Source: Acanthaster planci (lineage: Eukaryota > Echinodermata > Asteroidea > Valvatida > Acanthasteridae). From it: 62,000 nt of DNA. Position 1 is the first letter of the stretch. Each line of letters starts with the position of its first letter. The stretch is from contig NW_019091518.1 of the NCBI RefSeq assembly GCF_001949145.1, forward strand, positions 87,980 through 149,979. The letters are read 5' to 3'. Below, piece by piece: positions 22,931 through 36,800 of this stretch. The translations under genes were made by a program, and so were the position numbers. The notes under the pieces were generated by a model that made no database searches, was not told the origin of the DNA, and saw only the letters and a program-made list of their open reading frames with translations.

Positions 22931-25900
22931 ATGGCAGCTCGTGTCAATGGCCATCAAGCGGGATCCAGGGGAACCCAGAATGGCACCAAGCCCCTTGCCA
23001 ATGGTGTGCCCCGCCTGCCCCCAATTAACACCCCAGCCAGTGTGCTGTCCTCCAGCAACAAAGACTACAGCCAGAGCAAGCTGATGAAGCACCGGCGAGC
23101 CAAAGAGATGCAAGGCCTGTTGACAGACATCCTGTACAAGAATGCTAAGGAGGTGGAGCTGGACATTGGAGACAGCAACCGAAAGAGGCCACCCACGGCG
23201 CAGAATCCATCTTACCCGACATCTGTAAGGAGACTTCCATTCCCTTCTCCTTGAGATTTCTCAATTTGTTTTTCAACTTTGGTTTTGCAACTGAGATTAG
23301 GGACTACTGGTAATTTCATAGGGTTTCTAAGCTTGTCACTTGTACGTGCTAAACCTGAAAAGGTCGGAACTAGTCACAACTCAAATATATAACATTGAAC
23401 ATGTGGTTTGGTGTAATATTTTCATGGCTTACCAAAGGTTTAGTGCTAAGTAGCTTTGCAAATTTTGCTTAATAGGCTGTTTATCAAAGCAGAATTTTGC
23501 CAAATGGTATTTTAAAATGTGCTTTGTGTTTCTGCATGTTTGCATGTTGGATATTTGTTCAGTGACCACATTTGTTGAATTTGTTGGTTTCTCAGTTTCT
23601 AATTACCTTCATTCCTATTATAAAAACGGATGATTTTTTTGGATTTGTGAAATGTTTTACGTTTTGCCAGTTTCAAGTTCTGTTGTCTAACATATGTTTT
23701 GTTCTTGCTGTTTTCCTCCCATCCCCACTTTTTGACATTATACCTTGATTTCAACCTCTGCCACTTTTTCTCAATTCTTCCAAATGCCAAACCCATCACT
23801 AACGCCAACTCAAATCCAACTCCTTTTCGTCTCAAACTTTCAACTTTGTACATCTCCCCTGTAATTCCCCATTTTGGTGTCAATTCCATCCCTCCCCCAT
23901 TATTATCACTCACACTAACATACAGATGATGAGCAAGGATCGTATGCACAGGGTAAGTTGAAATAAAGGCTTCCCCATCTACAAGCTAGCCATCGCCCAG
24001 GTTTCATAGTGGAAAATGAAATGTATAATTTTTGAGAGAGCTAAGACACTCTGCGTTTACAGGAAAGAGCCATCTTTACCAAAATTGCAGTGATCTAAAT
24101 TGATGCAATGATTACAAATTTGTTCGAAATAAATTTAAGGCTGTTATTGCAAGAAAACATTTGATGTGTTAACTTAACCTTACTGCACCCACATGCCCCC
24201 ATTAAAAACACTTCCAAGAAACCATCACAAATCATCAGGTTAATTTGTGAAATTTGCAAACTTCCTCACTTATGTAAACAAGGCATTCCATGTTAATCGT
24301 TTATTTAGACTGTGTTTTGTGTTTGTTTGCTTTGTGTATATTAACAATGGCTGTTATGAACCTCTGTGCCCGCAGCAAAATTATCTTTTCATGAAGCAGT
24401 GCGTGGAGAGTAGTCCGGTGACCACCATGGAGCCGCACTGGTTCCAGGACATACTGAGTCTGATCCCAGACCACCTCACCCAGAATCCCAAGATGCAGGA
24501 GTTCATCGAGGAGCTCTTCCAAGAAGTGAAGGAGAATTGGACCAGTAGTATGAAGAAGTCTATGGGTATGCCGGTTCCTTTGTTGTTAGAGGGATGTGCT
24601 TGTTCCAAGTACCATTTGCATTTCATAAAGTTTCCTCAATGTTGGCTATGAAACACTCCAAAAAAATTTGATGGGTAATGACTGCAAATGCACCAAGCTG
24701 TATGCTAAGTTTTGAAACACAGTCACCACTAATTATCTCAGCATATTCTGTCTCCTGCTATTTATGCAGTAAAAGTCGTATTTTGTCGTTAATGATGGTC
24801 TAATTCTTGTGAACGGGATTGTGATTGACAGGATTACCACTCTTCTCGTTGGCATAAATGGATTAGAGCCTGTGCCATAACAACTTGAAAGATATTCTTA
24901 GAAGTTCCTTGACACTTTTTATTTCTCCAGTTCAACACGTGCTCATCAAACCAGACATCAAAGGCTTGGAAAATATCAACATTGGCGAACTGCCAGAGGA
25001 ACCAGTGTGAGTCATCTCTTCCCAAATCCAGTCAACTGAATCCCTTTTTAGTCCTGCTGGTTTTCCGTCCCAATTTGTTCTTGAGTTTGTCTCCAATGGA
25101 AAAAGCCATTTTCATTCAAATTGTGTATTTCTTAGGATCCGTAGGTCTCTGTTGCATCGATAACAATTACCGTATTTTGAACAGTAACTGTGACATTGTG
25201 TCTGATTAGACTGTAACGACCAATCTCTGTTGACCTTTAAATAGTGCATGTGCCTTGCACCAAGTTGGAATTTTACCTACCACCTTGACTCTTCTTTTTC
25301 AGCAAGGAGGTGCTAGTTATAATATAGACCCTATTACAAGGCTTCCCTTTATTAGAGAAGTTCAGAAAACCATCAAGGAATGGTCATTTTGTACAGCAGC
25401 TTGCACACTACTTCTGATTGGTCTACATAAGTACAGTGTGCGGATTTGTGATTTACATGAAGGAGCCATGACGTAATCTTTTTATTGTAAAGACAAGTGT
25501 TTTATTGATATTTCAGAGGGCTGGACTACTCCAGACCATGGCATGAGAGCTTTGTGGAAGCTCGGGAGCTCATGACCAGGTCCTTGCACATCACACATCC
25601 GTCCATGCAGACGGTGCTACGACTTTGCCAGAACAGCCTGGGCCGACTGATCTTGGTGGACCTCAGCAACCTGAGGTCCCAAGGACCAGTGGAATGCGAA
25701 CACCTCAAGGTAATGTCATATCTGAAGTAAGCTTTACTGAAAATCTTCCTTTGAATATGGGTCAGCTCTTTTTTGAAAACCAGTTATACAAAGATGCATA
25801 TTATCAAGGTTTGGTGGAATCCAGATGCTGTTGTGCTTGATTGTTTTGTCGATGATTCTGCCAGCATCCAAACATCAGACCATCTGATGTTTATGTACAT

Positions 25901-28900
25901 TTCAGGTTGCTTTAGTCCGCAAGCAGTTTGCAGAGGTCTTTTTTTACATATCTGAGTACCAGTAAGATAAAGTATTCTAATGTTTGATCTCCTTCACATA
26001 CTTTAGACAGGATGTATCCTTCAAAGTGGGTGATATTGCATGTTTCACCTACGTTTGACGTCTCATACAGACCCTCCCTTAAAACAGTGTTTGCTTCCTT
26101 TTTTTGAGCTTCTCTTACGACTGTTATTTCTTCCCAACAGAATAACGTCATCTTAGAGTGTGAGAAGATGGAGGAGAAGCAGATGCACAGTTGGTGGCCA
26201 GAGGTCCTCAACGTCTTCGTTGACAGGAAGAACTTTGCCGACGTCCACCCAGAGGAACTAGAGTCGTTCTACAACTGCACATCCACTCTCATATCAAACC
26301 AGGTCTGTACTCACCCACAAGGCTGTTAACCTGCAGCAACCCCTTCTCCTCGGAAAAAAAAAATTGGGTTTTTAGTCATTGATCAACATGCCAGAGTGTG
26401 CATCTTTTACCTTTACCAAAGAGGGCCTGTACTCGATGGAAGGAAAGTATTCGCCTCCTGGTCAGTCCATTGTTCAATTCTGTTCTTGGTGATAAGTGCC
26501 TGTGCTTAGTCTGTAAGGGAAAAATGAGAAACAGTGTCTTGTCATCTGTGATCTAGTTGTTTACACTTAACCCCAATCACCCCAACTCCATCAAAATCCA
26601 TACCACTGATTTATGTGGTTTTGATGGACTAGGTTGAGGTCTAAGGTGACCACTTTTTGATAGGGTATGATGGACTTAGTCCAGGAGGCCTGAAGCAGTC
26701 CTGAGGCATTCGGTGCATTTTGGCTGACATCAAGGAAATCCATCAACACAGATCTTTGCTTCAGTGGTGGACTTTACCACAAGCAATGTGGATTGCACAG
26801 GCAGTGTTGAATTTGGATGGAATTTGTCCAGTGCCTAGTAAAAGACACAAGGGAATTTTAAAGAGCTTGCTCCATAAAACAACAATGATTGTATTGTCAT
26901 TTATGATGGCAGACTGTGAAATGTGAGCAGTTTATAGAATAGTCCAGGCTAAAATAGCAACACACTCATGATGTATCATTATCCCCCACCCCACTCATCG
27001 GATAGTTGAAAGATCTCATAGTCCGGTCCATCGATGCCTGGGTGGACCTCTTTGACCCAGCCGACAAGTCCCGCCTCCCCATCTTCAAGATGGAGCTGAC
27101 CTACGACAACGACAAGATGGAGTTCTACCCCTACTACTCGGACCTGGAGGACTGCCTTTTGTTTGTGATCGGCCAGCTGACCAAGACCATGCAGGGTGTG
27201 CCCACCGTCCAATCCTGGCTCTCCGGCACTAACGATCTCAGCAACATTGACGTGGCCATTGCCGATCACATCGTGGCCGAAGCCAAGAGGAAACTGAAAG
27301 AGGCCTGTAAGCTGAACTTTGAGGGGCCGACAGAGCATCTTCAGTCCTACTGTGAGTTTCACAAAACAGGCTTCTGTCCTATTCATATAAAGAAATCATT
27401 AGGAAACCTTATGAATTAGATTAGCCCAGGAGAAAGTCTGGTCCATGACAGGGTTCCTTCAAGTCACCATATAACCTATCAACAAGTTTTAAATGAGGTG
27501 CCATCAAAATTCCTCCTTAGATGTTTTTACATTTTGCAAAGTATTCCCTGTAAGCTGAGAGTTTTAAAAGATGTTACTGCAGAATCAGTACTGAAAAAAG
27601 AAATGGTTTTTGTTTTCTCTTTTTTGTTTCAGTGGACAGATATGAGTACTTATGCAATGGTGAGGCACTGAGTAAAGTCCAAGCTTTCATGGCCGAAGAC
27701 CACACATTTGATGAGTACTGCAAGGTAAAACGGATATCAATGGATCAGTCAGGAGCTGGGAATTAAAGAATAAAATTGGTCGACTCTCCAATTTGAACTT
27801 GTATCATAGAATGTGGAAGACAACAGCAATGAGAAGGATGGGAATGTTCTTCCTGTATGCGCTGTGAACAATTTTCATCAAAGAGTATTCAATCTTGTGA
27901 GTCACATGATGAGTTACTCGTCTTGCTATGCATGGGTCATCTTTAATTCTCAGCATCCCGTGAGCATAATTTTGAATAGGTTTGGTTTAAATGCTGGTTT
28001 AGTGGATTCCAAGTGATTTTGAAATTTGAGTAAGAATGAAGGAAATTCATTGCATTATGGGTGTGAAATAGAAGAATGCCCACTTGTTGTTCTTTGTAGT
28101 TGATTGAGGAGTTCCGCAGCAAAGCCAGGGAGATTATCCTCCAGGATAGCATTGTACACTTTGACATGGTGCGTCTTGACTGTGAGGATCTCAAACGTGG
28201 ACTAGCTGAAAAGTCCAGGAGCTTTGCTGACATGCTGCTGGACAGAATGGCCTCTGACCACAGGAAGGAAAACGAAAGGTTAGCGGTTAAGACCTGCAAT
28301 TGGATACGTGCTCAGTAGCCGGAGAGTTTATGGTGAAATTGCCTAGATGAGATATGTGGGGATTTTGCTCGTGCACTGCTTTGGTATAGGTTTGGTTTAA
28401 ATGCTGGTTTAGTGGATTTCAACTTCACTAGCCAATGCTGGCAGGCATTCCAAATCACTGCCTGGCACTTGGGGTGCAAATGAAGTGAGCTAGCCCACTC
28501 AGATTTTGGCATTATGTGGTCAGTGTGAACTTGAAAGGACTCAGAAAATATTTAGAATTCTTTCTTTCTGTTTCTTCCTGTTTAATAAAAAAAAATCAGT
28601 AAAAATCTGTCATATACATATGTGCGGCAGTTGGCCTGCAGGTAGGCACTGTTTATATTTGCAGCTGGTAGTACACCGTCTAGCCCTGAAACAGTCGGTG
28701 CTACAATTTCTCCAGCTACAACCCCGATTACTTATTTCATAAAAACTGATATCGTTCTTTTCTACAACAGCATTTGCAATGAGTTTGAGACCATCAAGGA
28801 ACGGGCCCTCAAGGTCCCGGAGGACTCGGGCGAGATGATGGACATGATTGCCTACATCGAGAAGGCACGCGTCGAGGGCATCAAGGCGCTGAACGAGCGC

Positions 28901-30824
28901 ATCGGCGTCAGCAAGCAGAGGATGAACTACCTCCTGGATGTCTATTTCTTCAGTCAGGAGCACATCGATCTCAATTGCACAGTCCTGCTCTGGCCCAAGA
29001 ACATCCAGCCTGTGTTTGACGAGAACGACGAGGTGGGTGGAGAGTTGAATCAATTTTCCATCACATCTTGTGTGTGTACATGTGTAGCTCATTATTTCAA
29101 AGCGCTGCTCTTGGAATAAACCTCTTAAAAATTATTTGTAATTATAGAATTGCCTCAAGCAAGTGTTGTACCAGAGTATTCAATGTGCTTCCTCTGTTCC
29201 CTTGGTTTTACCCAATGTTACTGCAGTAACATGTGTGACTAACATCAGGAGGCACTGTAATCACTGATGGGTGAAGTGAGTAACGTGCCTCGTGTCTGGT
29301 TGGTCCTCTGTCCACTAAATACTATGTGAAGCGGGAGAGTTGGTACTTCATTCTAAGTACCAGTATTCCAAATAATGTATTGGTTTGTTCTCACTGACTG
29401 TCAAAGGAGAAAAGTTTGTCCTCACAAACACATTATCTTGTGTACTCAGAATCATCCTTTTGGGGGTTTTGTCCAATCTTGTAGCTTGTGGAAGCCTCAA
29501 AGAGGAAGGGTGAGCGTGAGTTACTGGAGAAACGAGAGAAGGTCATGGTGGAGCTGGAGAAGATCCGCAAGCGGGCGGCTGAGTTTGCAGAGTACGGCGA
29601 GCTGGACATGATGGTGCAGTACGTCAACGATGTGCGGGCCGTGCAGAAGCGCATCGCCGAGGCAACAGAGACCATTGGCTTCATCAATAAGGTTAGTGTG
29701 GTTTGTCAAAGCACAGGGATTCGGTCAATGTCATCTCCTGACAAAACTTTCACTGGTACTTGGCAAGATGATCAAACTTTGTTGTTTGGAGCACTCCATA
29801 TCCATACAAAAACATGGGAAGTTTTCAGCAGTTCACATGCGCCAGGCAAAATTCCACTGTGGAAAAGATAATGGAGTACATTTCAAACATTTCATATAGT
29901 ATCCATTTCCTCTCAATAAAGTGAAATATGAAATACAATACTTTACATGGAATTTCTTCATTTAGTAAACTTGTGCTAAAAATTCCTGTGCATAACTCAG
30001 ACGTTTCGTACTAAACTGAAACTCGGAAGAGAAGAAAATCAATTTGAGTTCTCAAGCTTTGAGTTACAACTGTGCCAGACAATTTCTCAATTTTGTACCT
30101 GATGGTTTATCTGGGATTCCCTGATGAATATGCGCTGTCTGCAGTTGCTATGGTTACATTTCTTAATTGTTTTATAGGAGGAGAAGCTTTTCAAATGGGA
30201 CGCCACCACATACCCAGAGGTTGAAGAAATCACAGTGGCCATTGAGCCATACATGAAGCTCTTCAGTCTGGTGGTCAAATGGCAGAGAGCCGAGAAAAAG
30301 TGAGTCCTGAAGCTCCATGCAGGAGTTTTCATGAGTACCAGTAGGGACAGAGAGGGCTATTGCAGTATATCAACCAGGTAGTTTCTGCAATGGCGGCACC
30401 GATAGTTGTTTACTCCCAAAGGAGCTGAGATCATTCATAGGAATGGTTCAGTAAAACTGAGGCAGTTATTTTGAGCCTCCTGCTGACGCATTGTGGTTTA
30501 ACTTCAGGGAAAGTTACAGGGATTGACCGTTGTCCTGTGATCTGTGGTAACAGATGGATGGATGGTGCCTTCATGGAGCTGGACTCTGAATCCATCGGCA
30601 ACGAGGCGGACGAGTACTGGAGAGACATCTACAAGATTACCAAGACCTTCCTCGCCCAGAAGAAGAAACGGGATGCCGAGAAAGCCAAGGCAGCCCCGCC
30701 CAAGAAGAAGAGGATCGGTGCGGAGGAAGGGGAGGAGCCAGCTGAGAAGAAGGAGGAGGAAGAGGAGGGCGGGGCTGGCCTCAAGGTGTGCAACACAGTG
30801 CAGGCACAGATCAAGGAATTTCAG
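22931..30824 (+). CDS. DNAH12: DNAH12 N-terminal tail exons 2-14
   Basis: Exons: 22931-23224, 23926-23952 (27 nt), 24376-24565, 24931-25006, 25517-25709, 26141-26302, 27006-27351, 27633-27724, 28100-28278, 28771-29032, 29485-29691, 30178-30299 and 30554-30824. These encode residues 1-807, the tail that docks the motor on the A-tubule and binds light chains. Landmarks are [15 protein letters not shown] near residue 50, MKQCVESSP near 113, [19 protein letters not shown] near 196, [20 protein letters not shown] near 335 and [10 protein letters not shown] near 455. The last exon has a Lys/Glu-rich low-complexity insert ([18 protein letters not shown], then an acidic run) at about 745-785. A charged linker occurs at this place in the family, but its sequence is not conserved. 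Confidence 0.92.
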
Positions 30825-33800
30825 GTAACTGATTGAACTGTTGGAACCAAATGAAGATACTACAAACGTTAACTTCAAATTGGACAGTCAAGTGTGTCTC
30901 TAACAGAACTTGTCATTTAATCGAACCCTATAATGTGACGCTAGGTGTGAAGCCTGAATTAGATATGGAGATTACTCTCACTTTGCAAAATCTCCTTTAC
31001 ACTTCTTCATGGTCGCAAATTGCACTGAGGATGGGTGATATATTTTCGTTGGAATGTGCACAAACCGTTATGGCATATTCAGTAGCATACCCATGTGTTG
31101 GCGCATGACATAGATACCCTTAGGGTGTCCACTGTAGCAAGGTGTAAAAAAAAATGAATTGCTTATGAATAAAAACAACATATTCATTAGGTCTAAAATT
31201 CAGTTTCCCCTTTCATAGTATATGCCAAGGGTCAATGTTTGTTTCTGTTTCATTATAGAGATTATACTGTGTTATCTTTAGAATGCAAAACGCACTTGAG
31301 CCATTTTGTTTTGGGGTGTCCTGGGCACAAAAGGAATTAGTGACCAAGAAAAAAAGAAGGCAAAATAATTGTGCTGATCTTTTCTGATTGACATGGTGAA
31401 TAAATCTTTTGTCATTGTCCACAGGAATACATCCCCACCATAGCCATTATGTGCAACCCAGGCATCCGGACCCGTCACTGGAGCCAGATGTCAGACATCG
31501 CTGGCTTTGACCTGACGCCTGACTCGGGAACAACCCTACGTAAAGTGCTCAAGCTGAACCTAGATCCGTATATGGAGAAGTTTGACTCCATCAGTGCAGC
31601 AGCCTCCAAGGTACAAAGCCTTTTCCGTAGAAATTTTCACCATCTCCTATAGAGTACCCAAGTGTGACGTCACTGTGAACCAGAAAGTGCAGCACAAACG
31701 AATGGAGTAGGCACGCGTGTTGGTTCACGCGCTGGTCCTCGCGCTAATGCCTTTTACACACTAATTGTGTGTGTGACGTATTCACTTCAGTACTCTATGC
31801 TATGTTCTGCTTTAACTGTAGTGGCCGGGAGGACATAGAAGGGGGGTCTTATAAAGACTATAACTGATGATCACAAGCTGTTTTCATCTTGGTACATGGG
31901 GTGAACTCCGGAAAGGGGATATTCCAAGTAGATTGTGTCAATTTTTTTTTTTTTTAGTTTTTTGGACACATCTGTAACTGACTGCATTAGACGCTAACAC
32001 TAAACTCATCCCCTGCTCTGCCTTAAACACGGGCAACAAATACCTAGAGAACAAATTCCCATAACCTTGAGAAGTTGTTGTTTAAATAGCCTCCATCTTC
32101 GAGGCCAGTGACTGCTCTGGACTGGCTTTCTCTTTCTCAAAAAAGCGATTTCCAAAGGCCACAATAATTTTGAAACTGCTTTGAATTCCCCAGGAATACT
32201 CCCTGGAGAAGGCCATGAATAAGATGGTGGAAGAATGGGACCAGGTCCAGTTCAATCTGACCACGTACCGAGACACAGGTGTCAAGATCCTGGCCTCCGT
32301 GGATGACATACAGACCATGCTGGATGACCAGATTGTCAAGACTCAGACCATGCGTGGCTCGCCGTTCATCAAGCCATTCGATAAAGAAATCAGGGTAAGT
32401 TTAGAAAGAGCTGACATTTTGGGCTGAGTGTATACAATATGTTGCATTTATGAGGAATTTAGTGAGCTATAACATGTTTAAGTCCTGTTGATCTGGGGAA
32501 AAGGTTACAGTCTCATAGAGATGGGATCTTTAGGATATTTCTTGCCTGGCTGCAAACTTGAAACTGAGGCTGCATTATGATGTGCATTGTGGTCTGTGCT
32601 TTCTGACAGCTAGTTTGACAATCTTCATAACTTGTTTGGAATCAGTCTGAAACACACAACCCTGTGCCCAGTTGTGCAGAAGTCATGGGTTCCAATCTTG
32701 TCGTAGCCATCTTGTAAAAGCTTCATCAAGTTCCGTCTCTCAGAAAGGATATGGACAAGAAGTGCTTTTTCACAAATATTAGTAGAGTAAAACCTGATAC
32801 TAACTTTTACACCCCAGCTGCAAAGAGGAGCTCATAAAAGCTCATAACAGATTGTATTTTATCGAAGTCTTCTCCATCATTTGCATTGCAGGAATGGGAA
32901 GAGAAGCTTCTACGTGTCCAGGAGACCATCGACGAGTGGCTGAAGGTGCAATCACAGTGGCTGTACCTGGAGCCCATCTTCAGCTCGGAGGACATCATGC
33001 AACAGATGCCTGAGGAAGGCCGGCTGTTCCAGATCGTAGATCGTAACTGGAAGGACATCATGAAGCACACTGTCAAGGATCCTAAGGTATGGCTTCTTGA
33101 TCGCTGGGAGGGGAGGGAATGGGGTCAGAGGCCGTTCACTTGGAAGAGGACAGAGGTTAGGTCAGGGCCACAATGCCAAGATTGATGCGTGATACAGTGC
33201 GTGAAGAATTTCTGTTATTTGATTGGAAAGTCGTTCATCGTATGTCATTGAATGATTCGTCTGAAGTGCGCGACAGGGCTGACTGCAAAAACAGCCNAAA
33301 AGTTCTGTTCCACTGGTGAATGGATGGTCTGTTGCAAGGTCCCAAGAAATTTCTGCAGACGCGATGCAGGGATGTGTTCCAGCAAGGATTTGTTTAGCAA
33401 TTATCTTGAAATGTAGTGAGTTGTTCAGGAATTATTCAGGCATTGTGTAAAACAAATATGTAACAAGTCACCTTTGTGCCATGGAAGGAATAGTTTGAGG
33501 TGACTTTTCCATTTTTGTCTCCCTGAATGGAACATTCCGTTAGTCGTCTTGTGAAGTCATCGTCAGCACTGCTTTTAAAAGCATTTAAAATTTGCAATGT
33601 GACACCCAAAATGGTCTGAAGTCATGCAGGTTTGGATTTGCAGGAAAAGGTACTGGGATTGGCCAACAGTTAGCATTTACTTCGAAAATCCACTGGCTGA
33701 ACATCTAGTCATAATAGTTTTGATCCAGGTTTGTTTTTGGGGGGGAAGCGGGGGCCTTTCTTTGTGCTAGTATCCTGACAGACCAGGGATGAATTTGGTA

Positions 33801-36800
33801 GATGGGATGGGGTATTGAGAGAAGATTTCCATGAGGAATGGTCTACCTGTTGCAGGTTCTGGCAGCTACCTCATTGACTGGCATCTTAGAAAAGCTAATT
33901 GACAGCAACAAGAATCTGGACAACATCCTGAAGGGTCTGAACGCCTACTTGGAGAAGAAAAGGCTCTTTTTCCCAAGGTAAGTTGCTCTCCCTCAAAGAT
34001 CTCCTCTTTCGCAGTTCAGCCGATGCGCCAAGGTTCTAAACACTTCGCATTTGTGTAAGAGAATGGAACGGTCTTTCCAGGGTATTACCTTGGGTTGTCA
34101 TACCTCTGTGAGAACACAACTCCTTTGTCATCCCTTTGTTTGCTTGTGTGTGTGTTTGTTTTGAGTTATTTTCATTTAATTTCATTTATCACAAGGAAAA
34201 TCAGGGAATAACATTATGCACTTTTTCAAATATTAGCAAAGCAGATACTATTGAGCAAGCAAGCAAAATATTGAATTAAGTCTAGACAGTACAATTGACA
34301 AAATCAGGATGAAAAGGACAATAAAATAGCCTGTGGTGGCACCTCTTAGGGAATGCCAACACCGACAGGGAAATTTTGTTCCATCCATATTTGCAACAAG
34401 TTTGCAGGAACATTAACCACATGCTGCCGGGTGCTTTTAAAAATGCAGTGCACACATATGGGCGATTTTCAAGATTTTTATTTTTCAAAATTCTTCAAAA
34501 ATTCATCATTTCATTTAATGGACGTTTATACCCACATGAGTGACTGTTTGACTCCTGAATCATGTATTTCAGCTAGGCCTGACGCCTTTTAAAGAGAGCC
34601 GAGAATTGTGAGGTGTTGCGTAATTTCCTTTATCCCCAGTGAATCCGAGTGGCGTCTTTTCAAACACGTCTGAATTAGCATGTAGCAGTACTGTGTCGCT
34701 CATCAATGGGGCCCTGGAGCACTTTTGTCCGTGGTGCTGATCTGTGGGCACGCTATGCCCAAAACAGTGGTATACTGTTTGAAAACAGTGCTGGATTACC
34801 TTCGAAAAATGCAAGCCGAAAAATGATGGCAATTCCCAGCAGCAGGTCTTTTGTTCCGAGTACGGTCTTTTGTTACACGGACCAGCTCTTTTGACTCATT
34901 TTGGGCACCCTGACTCTGTGTATAAACCCATGGTGCTCGTTATGGGGTTCCCTGGCAGCAAGTGGTTAAGTGCTTTACTGTTTCATTCAAAACTACAGCC
35001 TGCTTGCTTATTCATAGGTTCAAATATTTAAATAAGTGTTGAAACTTTATAGAGTTTTGTAACCATTACAGACACAATGTTGACAACTACACGAGGGGCC
35101 CTCTTGGCTGTGTTTTGTGTCATATTTCAGTTCAAAAGGTGTAGAATACTGACTCAGGTTACTGAATGCTGATTCTGAAGTGATTACTTCATTAGTTTGG
35201 TTCTTGATTATTCATTTAAATATGTGCCAAGTTAATTGAAAATGAAAATGCACATGTACAGGTTTTTGCAACCTTTTAACAAATTTAACTTATATTAATT
35301 ATTAATATTATGTACATGTATTACTAGCTAGGTTCACATTTGAATGGCTTTTTTGATTTAACATTATTGAAAGGATACATGAAAGTGTATCTACAGTTCA
35401 CCGTCAAAGTCTTGCATAGTCTTTGCTGAATCTCGCAATCTGACTTCATCACTGCAAGAGTTCCTTCTTTACAAGTTTTGGCTGTAGAATCACGGCTGTC
35501 ATTGGCTCAGAATTCAAGGATCGGTGAACCCATTTTTTTGGTACAGTATTTACTTCAACTTGTCAACAACATGAGAACAAAGCGTGCAGTGCCTGTCGAA
35601 GCTCCCTGTTTCTCCAGTAATAAATCACCACATTCAGCCAGTTGTTGGCATACACAATGCATTGTGTGACGTTGTACACACCGCTGTGTGGTTGAACAAC
35701 TCCCTGCGATAGCAGCAACAACAACATTACATGTGGTGTCCAGCAGATGCACAGGGCACCGGCAATAATGAAGACGGTCGTAGCCGACTTGGTGCTGATT
35801 CGTCTTTTGGCATTTGGCACGAGGTGTGTGTCGCCGATGGTGATTTGAGCCGCAATGCGTCTTGCTTGACGTCGAGCATTTTTCAGAATGCTGGCGTACA
35901 ACATCAGGATGACCATGAGGGGAATCACCAACAGACCGANNNNNNNNNNNNNNNNNTGTAAATATACAAACAAAAGTCACAAGAAGGCACGCACTGGCTT
36001 CCATGGAGACTCGCTCTCCTAAAAATGCCAAGTATAATGACATAAATGATCACAGTTGATGCCGTCGTGAATGCAATTGTGAGCCTGGATGTTCGAGGTG
36101 TCACTAATGTCGGATAACGCAGCGGACGGACAATAGCAATGAAACGATCGATTGTTAAGAAGAGGAGAGAGAGGACGTTCAGAGTGTTGAATGTCGGGTA
36201 CAGAATTCCCAACAGAGTACACAGGAAATCTCCCAGGATCCATTTGCCCGAGACGTTTGTGGTCCAGAGTGGAATGCCACAGAAAAGCCCAATGCAGAGG
36301 TCGGATGCGGTGAGTGAAGCCATGAACATCTTGGTTGTTTCTTGCAAATTGCTTGTCCGGCGTAGGGCAAGAATACACAATGGATTCAGCACGGCAGTCA
36401 GGGCGATGTTCAGCACCAGAACTACATTGGCAAAAACACTGAGGGTCTCTTGAGGCATCGATGCTTCCGTGGTCTTATCCAGTAGTTCATTAAGTCCTGT
36501 TCCATTCATAGTTGGTTGACATAAGTTGAGAACTGTTATAGAAAGCAAAGGAATGCTGTCATCAACCACTACTTTGTAACTTCCTGAAATCCACTCCGCT
36601 TTTCAGTATCCGTCATTATATTTGCTGACCACGTTGTTGCTGTTGCCTGTCAACCTCGACACCACCAAACCACCGCAGAAACCAAACCTGACTACACGTA
36701 GATTGTGAGACGTCACAGGACCGAGCACATGATGTCAGTTACGTGTAGCCTGTTTTTCTAGTGCTTGATGAGATGCTGAAAAGCAATTACATGTACCTGT

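Noticed and set aside
36510-36569. Longer N-terminus for the GPCR (MVDDSIPLL...)
   Set aside because: That frame opens with GTG; the first ATG is at 36509 and gives a normal short glycosylated N-terminus.
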